Source: Burkholderia anthina (GTDB lineage Bacteria > Pseudomonadota > Gammaproteobacteria > Burkholderiales > Burkholderiaceae). From it: 64,000 nucleotides of DNA. Numbering within the stretch: position 1 is the stretch's first letter; every line of letters starts with the position of its first letter. The notes beneath the pieces were generated by a model. That model was not told where the DNA came from. It saw only the letters and a program-made list of their open reading frames with translations, and searched no databases. The stretch lies in contig NZ_CABVLY010000001.1 in the NCBI RefSeq assembly GCF_902498995.1, positions 496,001 to 560,000 of the forward strand, read 5' to 3'. This document shows, piece by piece, positions 19,587 through 29,696 of this stretch. The position numbers and the translations under genes were made by a program.

Positions 19587-19675
19587 CCTGGATGCTTTGG
19601 CTGGCGGGTGCCTCGACGGCCCTGCTGTTCGCGTATCTCGTCTTTGCGCTGTTGCGCGCGGAGGACATCGAATGA
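19583..19675 (+). CDS. kdpF: Potassium-transporting ATPase small subunit KdpF
   Basis: A 30-residue single-helix peptide ([20 protein letters not shown], then [10 protein letters not shown]). It matches the KdpF pattern of one membrane helix with YLVxALLxAE at its end. KdpF stabilises the KdpABC complex in the inner membrane. GGAGG lies 6 bp upstream. It overlaps both the preceding small ORF and kdpA by 4 bp, so the three are translationally chained. Confidence 0.88.
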   Translation: MTWMLWLAGASTALLFAYLVFALLRAEDIE

Positions 19676-21477
19676 ACGCGAACAATCTGCTGCAGACGCT
19701 GCTGTTCATCGTCGTGCTGCTCGCGGCGGCCGTGCCGTGCGCGCGCTACCTGACGAACGTGATGGACGGCAGCGCGCGCGTGGTGCGCGTGTTCGGGCCG
19801 CTCGAACGCGCGCTGTACCGCATCGCCGGCGTCGATGCCGGCACCGAAATGAACTGGAAGCAGTACGCGATCGCAACGATCGCGTTCAACGCGCTCGGCG
19901 CGCTGTTCCTTTACGGCTTGCTGCGGCTGCAGGGCCTGTTGCCGGGCAATCCGCAGCAATTCGGCGCGATGACGGCCGACGGCGCATTCAACACGGCGGT
20001 GAGCTTCGTCACCAACACGAACTGGCAGGACTACACGCCCGAACAAACGGTCAGCTACCTGACGCAGATGCTCGGCCTGACCGTGCAGAACTTCCTGTCG
20101 GCGGCCACCGGCATCGTCGTCGTGATCGCGCTGATCCGCGGCTTCGCGCGCCACACCGCGCAGACGATCGGCAACTTCTGGGTCGACCTCACGCGCGTGA
20201 CGATGTACGTGCTCGTGCCGATGGCGATGGTGATCGCCGCGCTGCTGATGAGCCAGGGCGTGATTCAGAACATGCAGGCGTACCAGGACGTGCCGGTGCT
20301 GCAGACGAGCACCTACGCAGCGCCGAAGCTCGACGCGCAGGGCAGCCCGGTGAAGGACGACAAGGGCAACCCGGTGACGGTGCCGACGCCGCTCGCGAAG
20401 CAGACGCTCGCGATGGGCCCGGTGGCATCCCAGGAAGCGATCAAGATGCTCGGCACCAACGGTGGCGGCTTCTTCAACGCGAACTCCGCGCATCCGTACG
20501 AGAACCCGACGCCGTTCTCGAACTTCATCCAGATCTTCGCGATCCTGATCATCCCGGCCGCGCTGTGCCTGGCGTTCGGCCGCGTGATCGGCGACCGCCG
20601 GCAGGGCGTCGCGGTGCTCGCGGCGATGACGGTCGCGTTCGCGGTCGCGATCGGCGTCGAGGTGAGCGCCGAGCAGGCCGGCAACCCGGCGTTCGCCGCG
20701 CTGCACGTCGACCAGTCGGCAAGCGCGCTGCAGCCGGGCGGCAACATGGAGGGCAAGGAAACGCGCTTCGGGATCGCGCAGACCGGCATCTTCACGGTCG
20801 CGACGACGGCCGCGTCGTGCGGCGCGGTCGACACGATGCACGATTCGCTGACGCCGCTCGGCGGCCTCGTACCGATGCTGCTGATGCAGCTCGGCGAGGT
20901 GATCTACGGCGGTGTCGGTTCCGGTCTCTACGGGATGCTCGTGTTCGCGCTGCTCGCGGTGTTCGTCGCCGGCCTGATGATCGGCCGCACGCCGGAATAC
21001 GTCGGCAAGAAGATCGAGTCGTACGAGATGAAGATGGTGTCGATCGTCGTGCTGCTCACGCCGCTGCTCGTGCTGGTCGGCACGTCGATCGCGGTGCTTG
21101 CCGACGCGGGCAAGGCCGGCATCGCGAACCCGGGCCCGCACGGCTTCTCGGAAATCCTGTACGCGTTCAGCTCGGCCGCGAACAACAACGGCAGCGCGTT
21201 CGCGGGCCTGACGGTCGGCACGCCGTTCTACAACTGGATGACCGCGATCGCGATGTGGTTCGGCCGCTTCGGCACGATCGTGCCGGTGCTGGCGATCGCC
21301 GGCTCGCTCGCCGCGAAAAAGCGCATCGCCGTGACGAGCGGCACGCTGCCCACGCATGGTCCGCTGTTCGTCGTGCTGCTGCTCGGCACAGTGATGCTGG
21401 TGGGCGCGCTGACCTACGTGCCGGCGCTGGCGCTCGGCCCCGGCGTCGAGCATCTGATGATGTGGCTGGGCGCGTGA
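19672..21477 (+). CDS. kdpA: Potassium-transporting ATPase, K+-binding subunit KdpA
   Basis: Channel-like subunit of the high-affinity Kdp pump, 601 residues with about ten membrane helices. Selectivity-filter-type segments are visible, such as [46 protein letters not shown] and [15 protein letters not shown]. It selects and passes K+ to the pump core. The start overlaps the kdpF stop (ATGA) and has GGAGG 7 bp upstream. Confidence 0.97.
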   Translation: MNANNLLQTLLFIVVLLAAAVPCARYLTNVMDGSARVVRVFGPLERALYRIAGVDAGTEMNWKQYAIATIAFNALGALFLYGLLRLQGLLPGNPQQFGAMTADGAFNTAVSFVTNTNWQDYTPEQTVSYLTQMLGLTVQNFLSAATGIVVVIALIRGFARHTAQTIGNFWVDLTRVTMYVLVPMAMVIAALLMSQGVIQNMQAYQDVPVLQTSTYAAPKLDAQGSPVKDDKGNPVTVPTPLAKQTLAMGPVASQEAIKMLGTNGGGFFNANSAHPYENPTPFSNFIQIFAILIIPAALCLAFGRVIGDRRQGVAVLAAMTVAFAVAIGVEVSAEQAGNPAFAALHVDQSASALQPGGNMEGKETRFGIAQTGIFTVATTAASCGAVDTMHDSLTPLGGLVPMLLMQLGEVIYGGVGSGLYGMLVFALLAVFVAGLMIGRTPEYVGKKIESYEMKMVSIVVLLTPLLVLVGTSIAVLADAGKAGIANPGPHGFSEILYAFSSAANNNGSAFAGLTVGTPFYNWMTAIAMWFGRFGTIVPVLAIAGSLAAKKRIAVTSGTLPTHGPLFVVLLLGTVMLVGALTYVPALALGPGVEHLMMWLGA

Positions 21478-21532
21478 ACGCGCGCCCGCATGGCGACACC
21501 TTGAAAAGACTGAAGAGATTGAAGAGATCGCA

Positions 21533-23617
21533 ATGACTCAACATTCCGCAACACGGTCCATGTTCGATCCGGCGCTGCTGCGTCCGGCGATCGTGGATTC
21601 GTTCAAGAAACTCACGCCGCGCACGCAGTTCCGCAACCCGGTGATGTTCTGCGTGTACGTGGGCAGCATCCTCACCACGATCCTGTGGATCGCGGCGCTC
21701 GCCGGCCAGGCCGAGGCGCCCGCGGGCTTCATCCTCGCGATCGCGCTGTGGCTGTGGTTCACGGTGCTGTTCGCGAACTTCGCCGAAGCGCTCGCGGAAG
21801 GGCGCTCGAAGGCGCAGGCCGCATCGCTGCGCAGCGCGAAGAAGGACGTGATGGCGAAGAAGCTCAACGAACCGCATCCGAAGTCGCCGATCCGCATCAT
21901 GACCGCGTCCGACCTGCGCAAGGGGGACGTCGTGCTGGTCGAGGCCGGCGACGTGATCCCGGCCGACGGCGAAGTCGTCGACGGCGTCGCATCGGTCGAC
22001 GAATCGGCGATCACCGGCGAATCCGCGCCGGTGATCCGCGAATCGGGCGGCGACTTCTCGTCGGTGACGGGCGGCACGCGCGTGCTGTCGGACTGGATCG
22101 TCGTGAAGGTCACCGCGAACCCCGGCGAGGCGTTCCTCGACCGGATGATCGCGATGGTCGAAGGCGCGAAGCGCAAGAAGACGCCGAACGAAATCGCACT
22201 GACGATCCTGCTCGTCGCGCTGACGATCGTGATGCTGCTCGCGACCGCGACGCTGCTGCCGTTCTCGATGTTCTCGGTGGAAGCGATGAAGGCCGGCCAT
22301 GTGGTGACGATCACCGCGCTCGTCGCGCTGCTCGTGTGCCTGATCCCGACGACGATCGGCGGGTTGCTGTCGGCGATCGGCGTGGCGGGGATGAGCCGGA
22401 TGATGCAGGCGAACGTGATCGCGACGTCGGGCCGCGCGGTGGAAGCGGCCGGCGACGTCGACGTGCTGCTGCTCGACAAGACCGGCACGATCACGCTCGG
22501 CAACCGTCAGGCGTCGGCGTTCGTGCCCGCGCCGGGCGTGACCGAGGAAGCGCTGGCCGACGCCGCGCAACTGTCGTCGCTCGCCGACGAAACGCCGGAA
22601 GGCCGCAGCATCGTGGTGCTGGCCAAGGAACGTTTCAACATCCGCCAGCGCGACATGGCGCAACTGCACGCGACGTTCCTCGGCTTTTCCGCGCAGACGC
22701 GGATGAGCGGCGTCGATCTTCCGGGTCGCGAGATCCGCAAGGGCGCGGCCGATGCGATCCGCCGCTATGTCGAGACGCACGGCAGCCGCTTCCCGGAAGA
22801 GGTGCGTCGCGCGGTCGACGAGGTCGCGCGGCGCGGCAGCACGCCGCTCGTCGTGGCCGACCTGCATGACGGCGCGGCGCGCGTGCTCGGCGTGATCGAG
22901 CTGAAGGACATCGTGAAGGGCGGCATCAAGGAGCGCTTCGCGGAGCTGCGCAAGATGGGCATCAAGACCGTGATGGTGACGGGCGACAACCGGCTGACGG
23001 CCGCGGCGATCGCGGCGGAAGCGGGCGTCGACGATTTCCTCGCGGAAGCGACGCCGGAAACCAAGCTCGCGACGATCCGCGAGCACCAGGCGGCCGGCCG
23101 GCTCGTCGCGATGACGGGCGATGGCACCAACGACGCGCCGGCGCTCGCGCAGGCCGACGTGGCGGTGGCGATGAACACCGGCACGCAGGCCGCGAAGGAA
23201 GCCGGCAACATGGTCGACCTCGACTCGAATCCGACCAAGCTGATCGAGATCGTCGAGATCGGCAAGCAGATGCTGATGACGCGCGGCTCGCTGACGACCT
23301 TCTCGATCGCGAACGACATCGCGAAGTACTTCGCGATCATCCCGGCCGCGTTCGTGACGACATACCCGCAACTGCGCGTGCTCGACATCATGCACCTCAC
23401 GTCGCCGGCATCGGCGATCCTGTCGGCGGTGATCTTCAACGCGCTGATCATCGTCGCGCTGATCCCGCTCGCGCTGAAGGGTGTCACGTACCGGCCGCTC
23501 GGCGCCGCGTCGCTGTTGCGCCGCAACCTGCTGGTGTACGGCCTGGGCGGCGTGCTGCTGCCGTTCCCGTTCATCAAGCTGATCGACATGACGCTCGCCG
23601 CGCTCGGCTGGGCCTGA
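21533..23617 (+). CDS. kdpB: Potassium-transporting P-type ATPase, catalytic subunit KdpB
   Basis: P-type ATPase of 694 residues that powers K+ uptake. It contains the actuator motif ITGESAPV (about 160), the phosphorylated aspartate in [10 protein letters not shown] (about 314), the [11 protein letters not shown] nucleotide-binding part and the hinge [18 protein letters not shown] (about 527). Hydrophobic segments near residues 40-90, 230-290 and 590-690 form the membrane part. It lies 55 bp after kdpA in the kdp operon. Confidence 0.97.
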   Translation: MTQHSATRSMFDPALLRPAIVDSFKKLTPRTQFRNPVMFCVYVGSILTTILWIAALAGQAEAPAGFILAIALWLWFTVLFANFAEALAEGRSKAQAASLRSAKKDVMAKKLNEPHPKSPIRIMTASDLRKGDVVLVEAGDVIPADGEVVDGVASVDESAITGESAPVIRESGGDFSSVTGGTRVLSDWIVVKVTANPGEAFLDRMIAMVEGAKRKKTPNEIALTILLVALTIVMLLATATLLPFSMFSVEAMKAGHVVTITALVALLVCLIPTTIGGLLSAIGVAGMSRMMQANVIATSGRAVEAAGDVDVLLLDKTGTITLGNRQASAFVPAPGVTEEALADAAQLSSLADETPEGRSIVVLAKERFNIRQRDMAQLHATFLGFSAQTRMSGVDLPGREIRKGAADAIRRYVETHGSRFPEEVRRAVDEVARRGSTPLVVADLHDGAARVLGVIELKDIVKGGIKERFAELRKMGIKTVMVTGDNRLTAAAIAAEAGVDDFLAEATPETKLATIREHQAAGRLVAMTGDGTNDAPALAQADVAVAMNTGTQAAKEAGNMVDLDSNPTKLIEIVEIGKQMLMTRGSLTTFSIANDIAKYFAIIPAAFVTTYPQLRVLDIMHLTSPASAILSAVIFNALIIVALIPLALKGVTYRPLGAASLLRRNLLVYGLGGVLLPFPFIKLIDMTLAALGWA

Positions 23618-23644
23618 TGCGCCGCATTTGAAGGAAGATCCATC

Positions 23645-24226
23645 ATGAAAACGTTGATTCGCCCGCTCGTCGTGATCTTTGTCGTGCTGACCGCCGTGAC
23701 GGGGCTCGCTTACCCGGCCGTGATGACCGTGTTCGGCCAGGCCGTGTTTCCGTCGCAAGCCAACGGCAGCCTGATCGAGAAGGACGGCAAGGTGGTCGGC
23801 TCCGCGCTGATCGGCCAGTCGTTCGATGCGCCGAAGTATTTCTGGGGCCGGCTGTCGGCCACGTCGCCGATGCCGTACAACGCGGCCGGCTCGGGCGGCT
23901 CGAACCTCGGCCCGCTGAACCCGTCGCTCGCCGACCAGGTGAAGGGGCGCATCGCCGCGCTGCGCGACGCCGGCACCGACCTGTCGAAGCCGGTGCCGGT
24001 CGACCTCGTGACGGCGTCCGCCAGCGGTCTCGATCCGGAGATCACGCCGGCTGCCGCCGCGTACCAGGTCGAGCGCGTCGCGAAGGTGCGCAACCTGACG
24101 CCGGACGCGGTCGCGCAACTCGTCGCCGCGAACACGACGGGCCGCCAGTTCGGCGTGCTCGGCGAGCCGCGCGTGAACGTGCTCAAGCTGAACCTTGCGC
24201 TCGACGCGGCGCAGGCCGCGCACTGA
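23645..24226 (+). CDS. kdpC: Potassium-transporting ATPase subunit KdpC
   Basis: A 193-residue subunit with one N-terminal membrane helix ([18 protein letters not shown]) and a soluble periplasmic domain. Family motifs include [34 protein letters not shown] and the C-terminal [15 protein letters not shown]. It is needed for assembly and high K+ affinity of the Kdp pump. It follows kdpB by 27 bp with GAAGGAAG upstream. Confidence 0.96.
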   Translation: MKTLIRPLVVIFVVLTAVTGLAYPAVMTVFGQAVFPSQANGSLIEKDGKVVGSALIGQSFDAPKYFWGRLSATSPMPYNAAGSGGSNLGPLNPSLADQVKGRIAALRDAGTDLSKPVPVDLVTASASGLDPEITPAAAAYQVERVAKVRNLTPDAVAQLVAANTTGRQFGVLGEPRVNVLKLNLALDAAQAAH

Positions 24227-24368
24227 ACGCCGGGGCAGCCCGGCGCGGCTGGCTGCGCGCCGGGCCCGATTCGTGACCGACGGCGCATGCGCCGTCTTTG
24301 CCTTTGCGGCGATTTGGAACAACAATGCCTGTACTCGCGCGTAACCCAGCGCACCGCCTTCCCGACGC

Positions 24369-27218
24369 ATGAACCGCCCCGATCCAGACCAACTCCTCGA
24401 CAAGCTGCAGCGAGACGAAGAAAAGCAGCGGCGCGGCCAGCTCAAGATCTTCTTCGGCGCGTCCGCCGGCGTCGGCAAGACCTACGCGATGCTGCAGGCC
24501 GCGCGCCAGCGCCTGCAGGACGGCGTCGACGTCGTCGTCGGCATCGTCGAGACCCACGGCCGCGGCGAAACCGCCGCGCTGCTCGACGGGCTGGACGTGC
24601 TGCCGCTCGCGCGCATCGACTATCGCGGCCGCACGCTCGCCGAGTTCGATCTCGATGGCGCGCTCGCGCGTGCGCCGCAATTGATCCTCGTCGACGAACT
24701 CGCGCATTCGAACGTGCAGGGCGCGCGGCACCTGAAGCGCTGGCAGGACGTCTACGAACTGCTCGACGCGGGCATCGACGTATATACGACCGTCAACGTC
24801 CAGCATCTCGAAAGCCTGAACGACGTGGTCGGCGCGATCACCGGCATTCGCGTGTGGGAGACCGTGCCCGACCGTGTGTTCGACGCGGCCGACGAGGTTA
24901 CGCTGGTCGACCTGCCGGCCGAGGAACTGCTCGAACGGATGCGCGACGGCAAGGTCTATCTCGCGCAGCAGGCCGAACGCGCGGTGCGCAACTTCTTCCG
25001 CAAGGGCAACCTGATCGCGCTGCGCGAGCTGGCGTTGCGGCGCACGGCCGATCGCGTCGACGCGCAGATGCGCGAGTACCGCGCGGACCGCTCGATCCAG
25101 CGCATCTGGCAGGCGCGCGAGCGGCTGCTCGTGTGCGTCGGGCCCGGCCCCGAGGCGCCGACCCTCGTGCGCGCGGCCGCACGGCTCGCCGCGAGCGTGA
25201 AGGCCGACTGGATCGCCGTGTATGTCGAGACGCCGCGGCTGCAGCGGCTACCCGACGCGCAGCGGCAACGCACGCTCGATGCGCTGAAGCTCGCGGCCGA
25301 GCTCGGCGCGGAGACGGCCACGCTGGCCGGCGACGACGCGGTCGCCGCGCTGATCGGCTATGCGAAGGTGCGCAACGTGTCGAAGGTCGTCGCCGGCGGC
25401 TCGCCGAAGGTCGGGCTCGCGCGCCGCTTCGCGCGGCCGTTCGGCGAGAAGCTGGCCGAACGCGCGGGCGACGTCGACCTGATGCTGATCCGCGCGTCGG
25501 CGAGCGACGACGCGCGCGTGGCGCCGCTCGACCCGCGCGTGCGCGACTGGCGCAATGCGTTCGCGCAGTTCGGCACGCACCGTTCGCCGCCGCGGCACTA
25601 CGCGTATGCGGCCGCGATCTGCGCGGCGATCACCGTCATCGCGAGCGTCGTGTCCGAGCGGCTCGATCTCACGAACCTCGTGATGCTGTACCTGCTCGGC
25701 GTCGTGTTCTCGGCCGTGCGGCTCGGGCGCGGCCCGGGCGTGCTGCAGTCGTTCCTGTCGGTCGCCGCGTTCGACTTCTTCTTCGTGCCGCCGCGCATGT
25801 CGTTCTCGGTCAGCGATACACAATACCTGCTGACCTTCTTCGGGATGCTGCTGACATCGCTCGTGATCAGCCACCTGACGTCGACGCTCACGCGCCAGGC
25901 GAGCGTCGCGCAGCGCCGCGAACGCCGCACCGGCGCGATCTATGCGATGGCGCGCGAACTGGGCGCCGCGCTGACGACCGAGCAGATCGTCGAGATCGGC
26001 AGCCGCCACGTCGGCGAGGTGTTCCGCGCGCGCGTCGCGTTCCTGCTGCCCGACAGCGCGGACCAGGTCCGGCAGAAGATCGAGGATCCCGACGCGGCCG
26101 TCACGCTGACGGGCGCGGAACTCGACAGCGACGTCGGCCAGTGGGTGTACGACCAGCAGAAGGCGGCCGGCCGCGGCACCGACACGCTGCCCGCGACCGC
26201 CGCGCTGTACCTGCCGTTGAAGGCGCCGATGCGCACGCGCGGCGTGCTCGCGGTGGCGTCGCGCGAGCCGCGCGAACTCGAGGTGCCCGAGCAGCAGCGG
26301 ATGCTCGACGCGTTCGCCGCGCAGATCGCGCTCGCGCTGGAGCGTGTGCACTACGTCGAGATCGCGCGCGATGCGCTCGTCAACATGGAGTCCGAGCGGC
26401 TGCGCAACTCGCTGCTGTCGGCGATTTCGCACGACCTGCGCACGCCGCTCACGACGATCGTCGGCTTCTCGTCGATGCTCGCGAACGCGCGCGCGGCCGC
26501 GCCGCGCACGCAGACCGACGCCGCCGCGGCCGAGCGCGGTGCGCAGCGCGAAGGCGAGCTCGTCGATGCGATCCACGACGAGGCGCTGCGCATGACCGGC
26601 ATCGTCACGAACCTGCTCGACATGGCGCGGCTGCAGGCCGGCAGCCTGCAGCTCAAGCGCCAGTGGTCGCTGCTCGAGGAAACCGTCGGCGCGGCGCTGG
26701 CCGCATGCAAGCGCGTGCTCGCGCACCATCCCGCGCGCGTGTCGCTGCCGGCCGACCTGCCGCTGTTGCGGATGGACGCGGTGCTGATGGAGCGGCTCTT
26801 CACGAACCTGTTCGAGAACGCGGCGAAGTACACGCCGTCGGGCGCGCCGCTCGACATCGGCGCGGAGTGTGTGACCGATGACGGGCAACCGTACGTGCGC
26901 GTGCACGTCGACGATCACGGCCCGGGCCTGCCGGCCGGGATGGAGGCGCGAATCTTCGACAAGTTCACGCGCGGCGAGAAGGAATCGGCGACGCCGGGCA
27001 TCGGGCTCGGCCTCGCGATCTGCCGCGCGATCGTCGAGGCGCACGGCGGTAGAATCGGCGCGCTCAACCGTACCGGGCCCGACGGCCGCGTGACGGGGGC
27101 GCGCTTCTGGTTCACGCTGCCGGTCGATACGCCGCCGGCCGTGCCTGCCGTACCCGACGACGATATCGACGCGCCCGGCGCATCGTCCCCATCCGAGCCC
27201 TTGCCAGACCATGAGTGA
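24369..27218 (+). CDS. kdpD: Sensor histidine kinase KdpD
   Basis: Sensor of K+ limitation, 949 residues. The N-terminal KdpD domain has the Walker A-like GASAGVGKTYAM (about 30-41) and VDELAHSN. A universal-stress-like domain sits about 250-375, four membrane helices about 410-500 (VVFSAVRLGRGPGVLQ region), and a GAF-like segment about 530-660. The HisKA phosphorylated histidine is in SAISHDLRTPL (about 687), and an HATPase domain ends with GIGLGLAICRAIVEAHGG. It overlaps kdpE by 8 bp, and the pair should control the kdp operon upstream. Confidence 0.95.
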   Translation: MNRPDPDQLLDKLQRDEEKQRRGQLKIFFGASAGVGKTYAMLQAARQRLQDGVDVVVGIVETHGRGETAALLDGLDVLPLARIDYRGRTLAEFDLDGALARAPQLILVDELAHSNVQGARHLKRWQDVYELLDAGIDVYTTVNVQHLESLNDVVGAITGIRVWETVPDRVFDAADEVTLVDLPAEELLERMRDGKVYLAQQAERAVRNFFRKGNLIALRELALRRTADRVDAQMREYRADRSIQRIWQARERLLVCVGPGPEAPTLVRAAARLAASVKADWIAVYVETPRLQRLPDAQRQRTLDALKLAAELGAETATLAGDDAVAALIGYAKVRNVSKVVAGGSPKVGLARRFARPFGEKLAERAGDVDLMLIRASASDDARVAPLDPRVRDWRNAFAQFGTHRSPPRHYAYAAAICAAITVIASVVSERLDLTNLVMLYLLGVVFSAVRLGRGPGVLQSFLSVAAFDFFFVPPRMSFSVSDTQYLLTFFGMLLTSLVISHLTSTLTRQASVAQRRERRTGAIYAMARELGAALTTEQIVEIGSRHVGEVFRARVAFLLPDSADQVRQKIEDPDAAVTLTGAELDSDVGQWVYDQQKAAGRGTDTLPATAALYLPLKAPMRTRGVLAVASREPRELEVPEQQRMLDAFAAQIALALERVHYVEIARDALVNMESERLRNSLLSAISHDLRTPLTTIVGFSSMLANARAAAPRTQTDAAAAERGAQREGELVDAIHDEALRMTGIVTNLLDMARLQAGSLQLKRQWSLLEETVGAALAACKRVLAHHPARVSLPADLPLLRMDAVLMERLFTNLFENAAKYTPSGAPLDIGAECVTDDGQPYVRVHVDDHGPGLPAGMEARIFDKFTRGEKESATPGIGLGLAICRAIVEAHGGRIGALNRTGPDGRVTGARFWFTLPVDTPPAVPAVPDDDIDAPGASSPSEPLPDHE

Positions 27219-27909
27219 ACCGAGCCTGACCGTCGTCCTGATCGAGGACGAAAAGCAGATCCGCCGCTTCGTGCGCGCCGCGCTCGAAGAGGAGGACATC
27301 GCCGTATTCGAGGCGGAGACGGGCAAGCAGGGGCTGATCGACGCGGCGACGCGCAAGCCCGACCTTGTGATCGTCGACCTCGGCCTGCCCGACACCGACG
27401 GCCTCGACGTGATCCGCGAGCTGCGCGGCTGGTCCGAAGTGCCGGTGATCGTGCTGTCCGCGCGCACGCAGGAGGAGGAGAAGGTTGCCGCGCTCGACGC
27501 CGGCGCCGACGACTACCTGACCAAGCCGTTCGGCGTGTCCGAGTTGCGTGCACGGATGCGCGCGCAACTGCGCCGGCGCAACCAGGGCGGCGCGAGCGAG
27601 TCGCCGAAGGTGAGCTTCGGCGGCGTGACTGTCGATCTCGCGCTGCGCCAGGTCTGGCGCGACGGCGAGATCGTGCACCTGACGCCGCTCGAATACCGGC
27701 TGCTCGCGACGCTCGTGCGGCACGCGGGGCGCGTGCTCACGCACCGCCAGCTGCTGCGCGACGTATGGGGGCCGTCGCACGTCGAAAGCCATCACTATCT
27801 GCGCATCTACATGGCGCATCTGCGCCAGAAGCTCGAACGCGATCCCGCGCAGCCCGAGCACATCGTGACCGAGACGGGCGTCGGCTACCGGCTCGTCGGC
27901 GCTGCGTGA
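27211..27909 (+). CDS. kdpE: Response regulator KdpE
   Basis: OmpR-type regulator of 232 residues. The receiver domain has the acidic pair IEDEKQ, the phosphorylated aspartate Asp56 in DLVIVDLGLPDTDG, and the conserved lysine in YLTKPFGVSEL. The winged-helix DNA-binding domain ends with TETGVGYRLVG. It activates kdpFABC when phosphorylated by KdpD. An AT-rich tract at 19378-19397 is a candidate target. Confidence 0.95.
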   Translation: MSEPSLTVVLIEDEKQIRRFVRAALEEEDIAVFEAETGKQGLIDAATRKPDLVIVDLGLPDTDGLDVIRELRGWSEVPVIVLSARTQEEEKVAALDAGADDYLTKPFGVSELRARMRAQLRRRNQGGASESPKVSFGGVTVDLALRQVWRDGEIVHLTPLEYRLLATLVRHAGRVLTHRQLLRDVWGPSHVESHHYLRIYMAHLRQKLERDPAQPEHIVTETGVGYRLVGAA

Positions 27910-28049
27910 CGTTCGCGGCCGGAAAGCAAGCGCGCTCGGTGTCGAAGTTGCATCGGCGCGACATCGCCGGCGCGCGCGCCGGCCGCGCACACCGGTTGCG
28001 GATTCCCCGCTATGCTGACCGTTCCGAGAACGAAACCGAGGAGCGTGCA

Positions 28050-28334
28050 ATGTCCGTCCGTCTGGCCGTCATCTGTGCGCTGGCGCTTGCTGCGCCCGGC
28101 GCGTTCGCGCAGCCGCTTCCTCCCGGTCAGCCGCCTTCGTCGTCGCAGCCCGCGCTCGCCAATCCCGCGTCGGTCAACTGCGAGAAGCTCGGCGGCCGCC
28201 ACGTGATCCGCAACCTGCCGCGCGGGCAGGTCGGGATGTGCGTGTTCAAGGATGGCCGCGTATGCGACGAATGGGCGCTGTATCGCGACGACCGCTGCGT
28301 CGGCGGCGCGGCCGCCAAGCGCGTGTCGAACTGA
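28050..28334 (+). CDS. DUF333 family secreted protein
   Basis: A 94-residue protein with a signal peptide (MSVRLAVICALALAAPGAFA). After a proline/serine-rich linker it has a DUF333 domain: NPASVNCEKLGGRHVIR, QVGMCVFKDGRVCDEWALYR, ending DDRC. Four cysteines in the domain suggest disulfides in the periplasm. The family is often labelled 'putative hemolysin', a name without solid support. AGGAG precedes the ATG. It stands alone between kdpE and sugE. Confidence 0.8.
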   Translation: MSVRLAVICALALAAPGAFAQPLPPGQPPSSSQPALANPASVNCEKLGGRHVIRNLPRGQVGMCVFKDGRVCDEWALYRDDRCVGGAAAKRVSN

Positions 28335-28452
28335 GCGGTTGAACCGCCGAACCGCCGCGCGCGGCAGGCGCACCGGCGCCCGCCGCGCGATGCCGCGGCC
28401 GGATTCCCCGTGCGGGCGTGGCCGGCAGCATCCGGCGCGCCCGTAAGCATCT

Positions 28453-28461
28453 TGTTATACT
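28453..28461 (+). promoter_or_regulatory. Extended -10 element for sugE
   Basis: TGTTATACT fits an extended -10 (TGnTATAAT) that can work without a -35; none is seen 16-18 bp upstream. Transcription would start near 28468, just at the first riboswitch hairpin. Confidence 0.5.
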
Positions 28462-28469
28462 CGGCGCCG

Positions 28470-28526
28470 CCCGGGGACGACCCCGGGTCATTCGCTTCAA
28501 CGGGGACGGCCTCATCCGATACGGAG
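28470..28526 (+). ncRNA. Guanidine-II (mini-ykkC) riboswitch
   Basis: Two small hairpins, each with the diagnostic ACGR loop. Hairpin 1 is CCCGGGG-ACGA-CCCCGGG (28470-28487). Hairpin 2 is GGGG-ACGG-CCTC (28502-28513). The linker is 14 nt. A third short hairpin TCCG-ATA-CGGA (28515-28525) covers part of the ribosome binding site GGAG (28523-28526). This is the layout of guanidine-II switches, in which guanidinium binding stabilises the two ACGR loops and frees translation. The gene downstream is the expected guanidinium exporter. Confidence 0.88.
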
Positions 28527-28535
28527 TACGTCGAG

Positions 28536-28856
28536 ATGGCGTGGGGATTGTTGTTGATCGCCGGTTTGCTGGAAGTGGCCTGGGCGGCCGGCATGAAATC
28601 GTCCGAGGGCTTCACGCGGCTCGGACCGTCGGTGTTTACGATCGTGACGGCGCTGGCCAGCTTCGGGCTGCTCGCGGTCGCGATGCGCCAGTTGCCGCTC
28701 GGCACGGCGTATGCGGTGTGGACGGGCATCGGCGCGGTCGGCGCGTTCGTGTTCGGCATCGTGATGATGGGCGAGGCGCTGACTGTCGCCCGCGTCGCGA
28801 GCGCATCGCTGATCGTGCTCGGGCTGATCGGCCTGAAACTGTCGTCGGCCGCCTGA
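28536..28856 (+). CDS. sugE: Guanidinium exporter SugE/Gdx (SMR family)
   Basis: Small multidrug resistance transporter of 106 residues with four membrane helices, working as an antiparallel dimer in the inner membrane. The start [19 protein letters not shown] carries the proton/substrate-binding glutamate (Glu13 in LLEVAWA). The Gdx-type features KSSEGFTRL and [14 protein letters not shown] are present. Gdx proteins export guanidinium; control by the guanidine-II riboswitch just upstream supports that over a multidrug role. GGAG lies 9 bp before the ATG. Confidence 0.93.
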   Translation: MAWGLLLIAGLLEVAWAAGMKSSEGFTRLGPSVFTIVTALASFGLLAVAMRQLPLGTAYAVWTGIGAVGAFVFGIVMMGEALTVARVASASLIVLGLIGLKLSSAA

Positions 28857-28939
28857 GGCCGGCATGCCGGGCGCGCTCGCGCCCGGTCGCCCGGCCGTGA
28901 CGCACTGCGGAATTGCGCCGGCCATCCCGATAGCCTGTC

Positions 28940-28945
28940 TATAAT
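28940..28945 (+). promoter_or_regulatory. Candidate -10 box upstream of the DUF4126 gene
   Basis: A perfect TATAAT preceded by TGTC, 134 bp before the DUF4126 start. No good -35 is seen at 17 bp; TTGCGC is 21 bp away. Confidence 0.35.
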
Positions 28946-29078
28946 GGAACGCATTCGGGCCTGAATGCCGTTTCGCCGTCCCCGGCGGGCGGCGCCGGTC
29001 GCCACGCGCCGCGCGGCCGGTCATGCGACCCGATCCGATCAATCGGCAAAAGCGCACGGAAAGTGCAAGGAGAGGGCC

Positions 29079-29696
29079 ATGATCGAAGCCATTTCGCTCG
29101 GCGCGGGGCTCGCGTGGGCGAGCGGGCTGCGCCTGTACCTGACGGTGCTGATCGCCGGCGTGCTCGCGCGGGCCGGCTGGCTTCATCTGCCCGATACGCT
29201 CGCCGTCCTCACGTCGCCGTGGGTCATCGGCGCCGCAGCCGTGCTCGCCGTTACCGAATTCCTTGCCGACAAGATTCCCGCGTTCGATTCGCTGTGGGAC
29301 GCCGTGCATACGTTCATCCGCATCCCGGCCGGCGCGGTGCTGGCCGCCGGTGCGCTCGGCCATGCCGATCCGACCGTGCTCGCGGTCGCCGGGCTGGCCG
29401 GCGGTTCGCTCGCCGGTGCCGCGCACATCACGAAGGCCGGCACGCGCGCACTGATCAACCTGTCTCCCGAACCGATCTCGAACTGGATCGCATCGTCGAC
29501 CGAGGACGGTCTCGTGTTCGGCGGCCTCGCGCTCGCGTTTTTCGTTCCGCTGGCGTTCCTCGTGCTGCTCGCCGCGTTCATCGTCGCGTCGGCGTGGGCG
29601 CTGCCGCGCTTGTGGCGCGGCGTGTCGGGCGGGTTCCGCGGGATGGCGAACCATATGGTGTCGCGGCTCAACTCGATCGGAGGCAAGCGCGATTGA
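29079..29696 (+). CDS. DUF4126 membrane protein
   Basis: A 205-residue inner-membrane protein with about five hydrophobic helices. It begins MIEAISLGAGLAWASGLRLY and has the family blocks EFLADKIPAFDSLWDAVHT, IRIPAGAVLAAGALG and GGSLAGAAHITKAGTRALI. DUF4126 has no established function. AAGGAGAGGG precedes the ATG. Its stop overlaps the TTG start of the next gene (TTGA), so the large permease is translationally coupled to it. Confidence 0.82.
   Translation: MIEAISLGAGLAWASGLRLYLTVLIAGVLARAGWLHLPDTLAVLTSPWVIGAAAVLAVTEFLADKIPAFDSLWDAVHTFIRIPAGAVLAAGALGHADPTVLAVAGLAGGSLAGAAHITKAGTRALINLSPEPISNWIASSTEDGLVFGGLALAFFVPLAFLVLLAAFIVASAWALPRLWRGVSGGFRGMANHMVSRLNSIGGKRD

Noticed and set aside
21167-24478. 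A 1103-codon open frame on the minus strand across kdpA-kdpB-kdpC
   Set aside because: It is antisense to kdp genes with full motifs. Its translation is Arg/Asp/His-rich low-complexity sequence, as expected for the shadow strand of GC-rich coding DNA.
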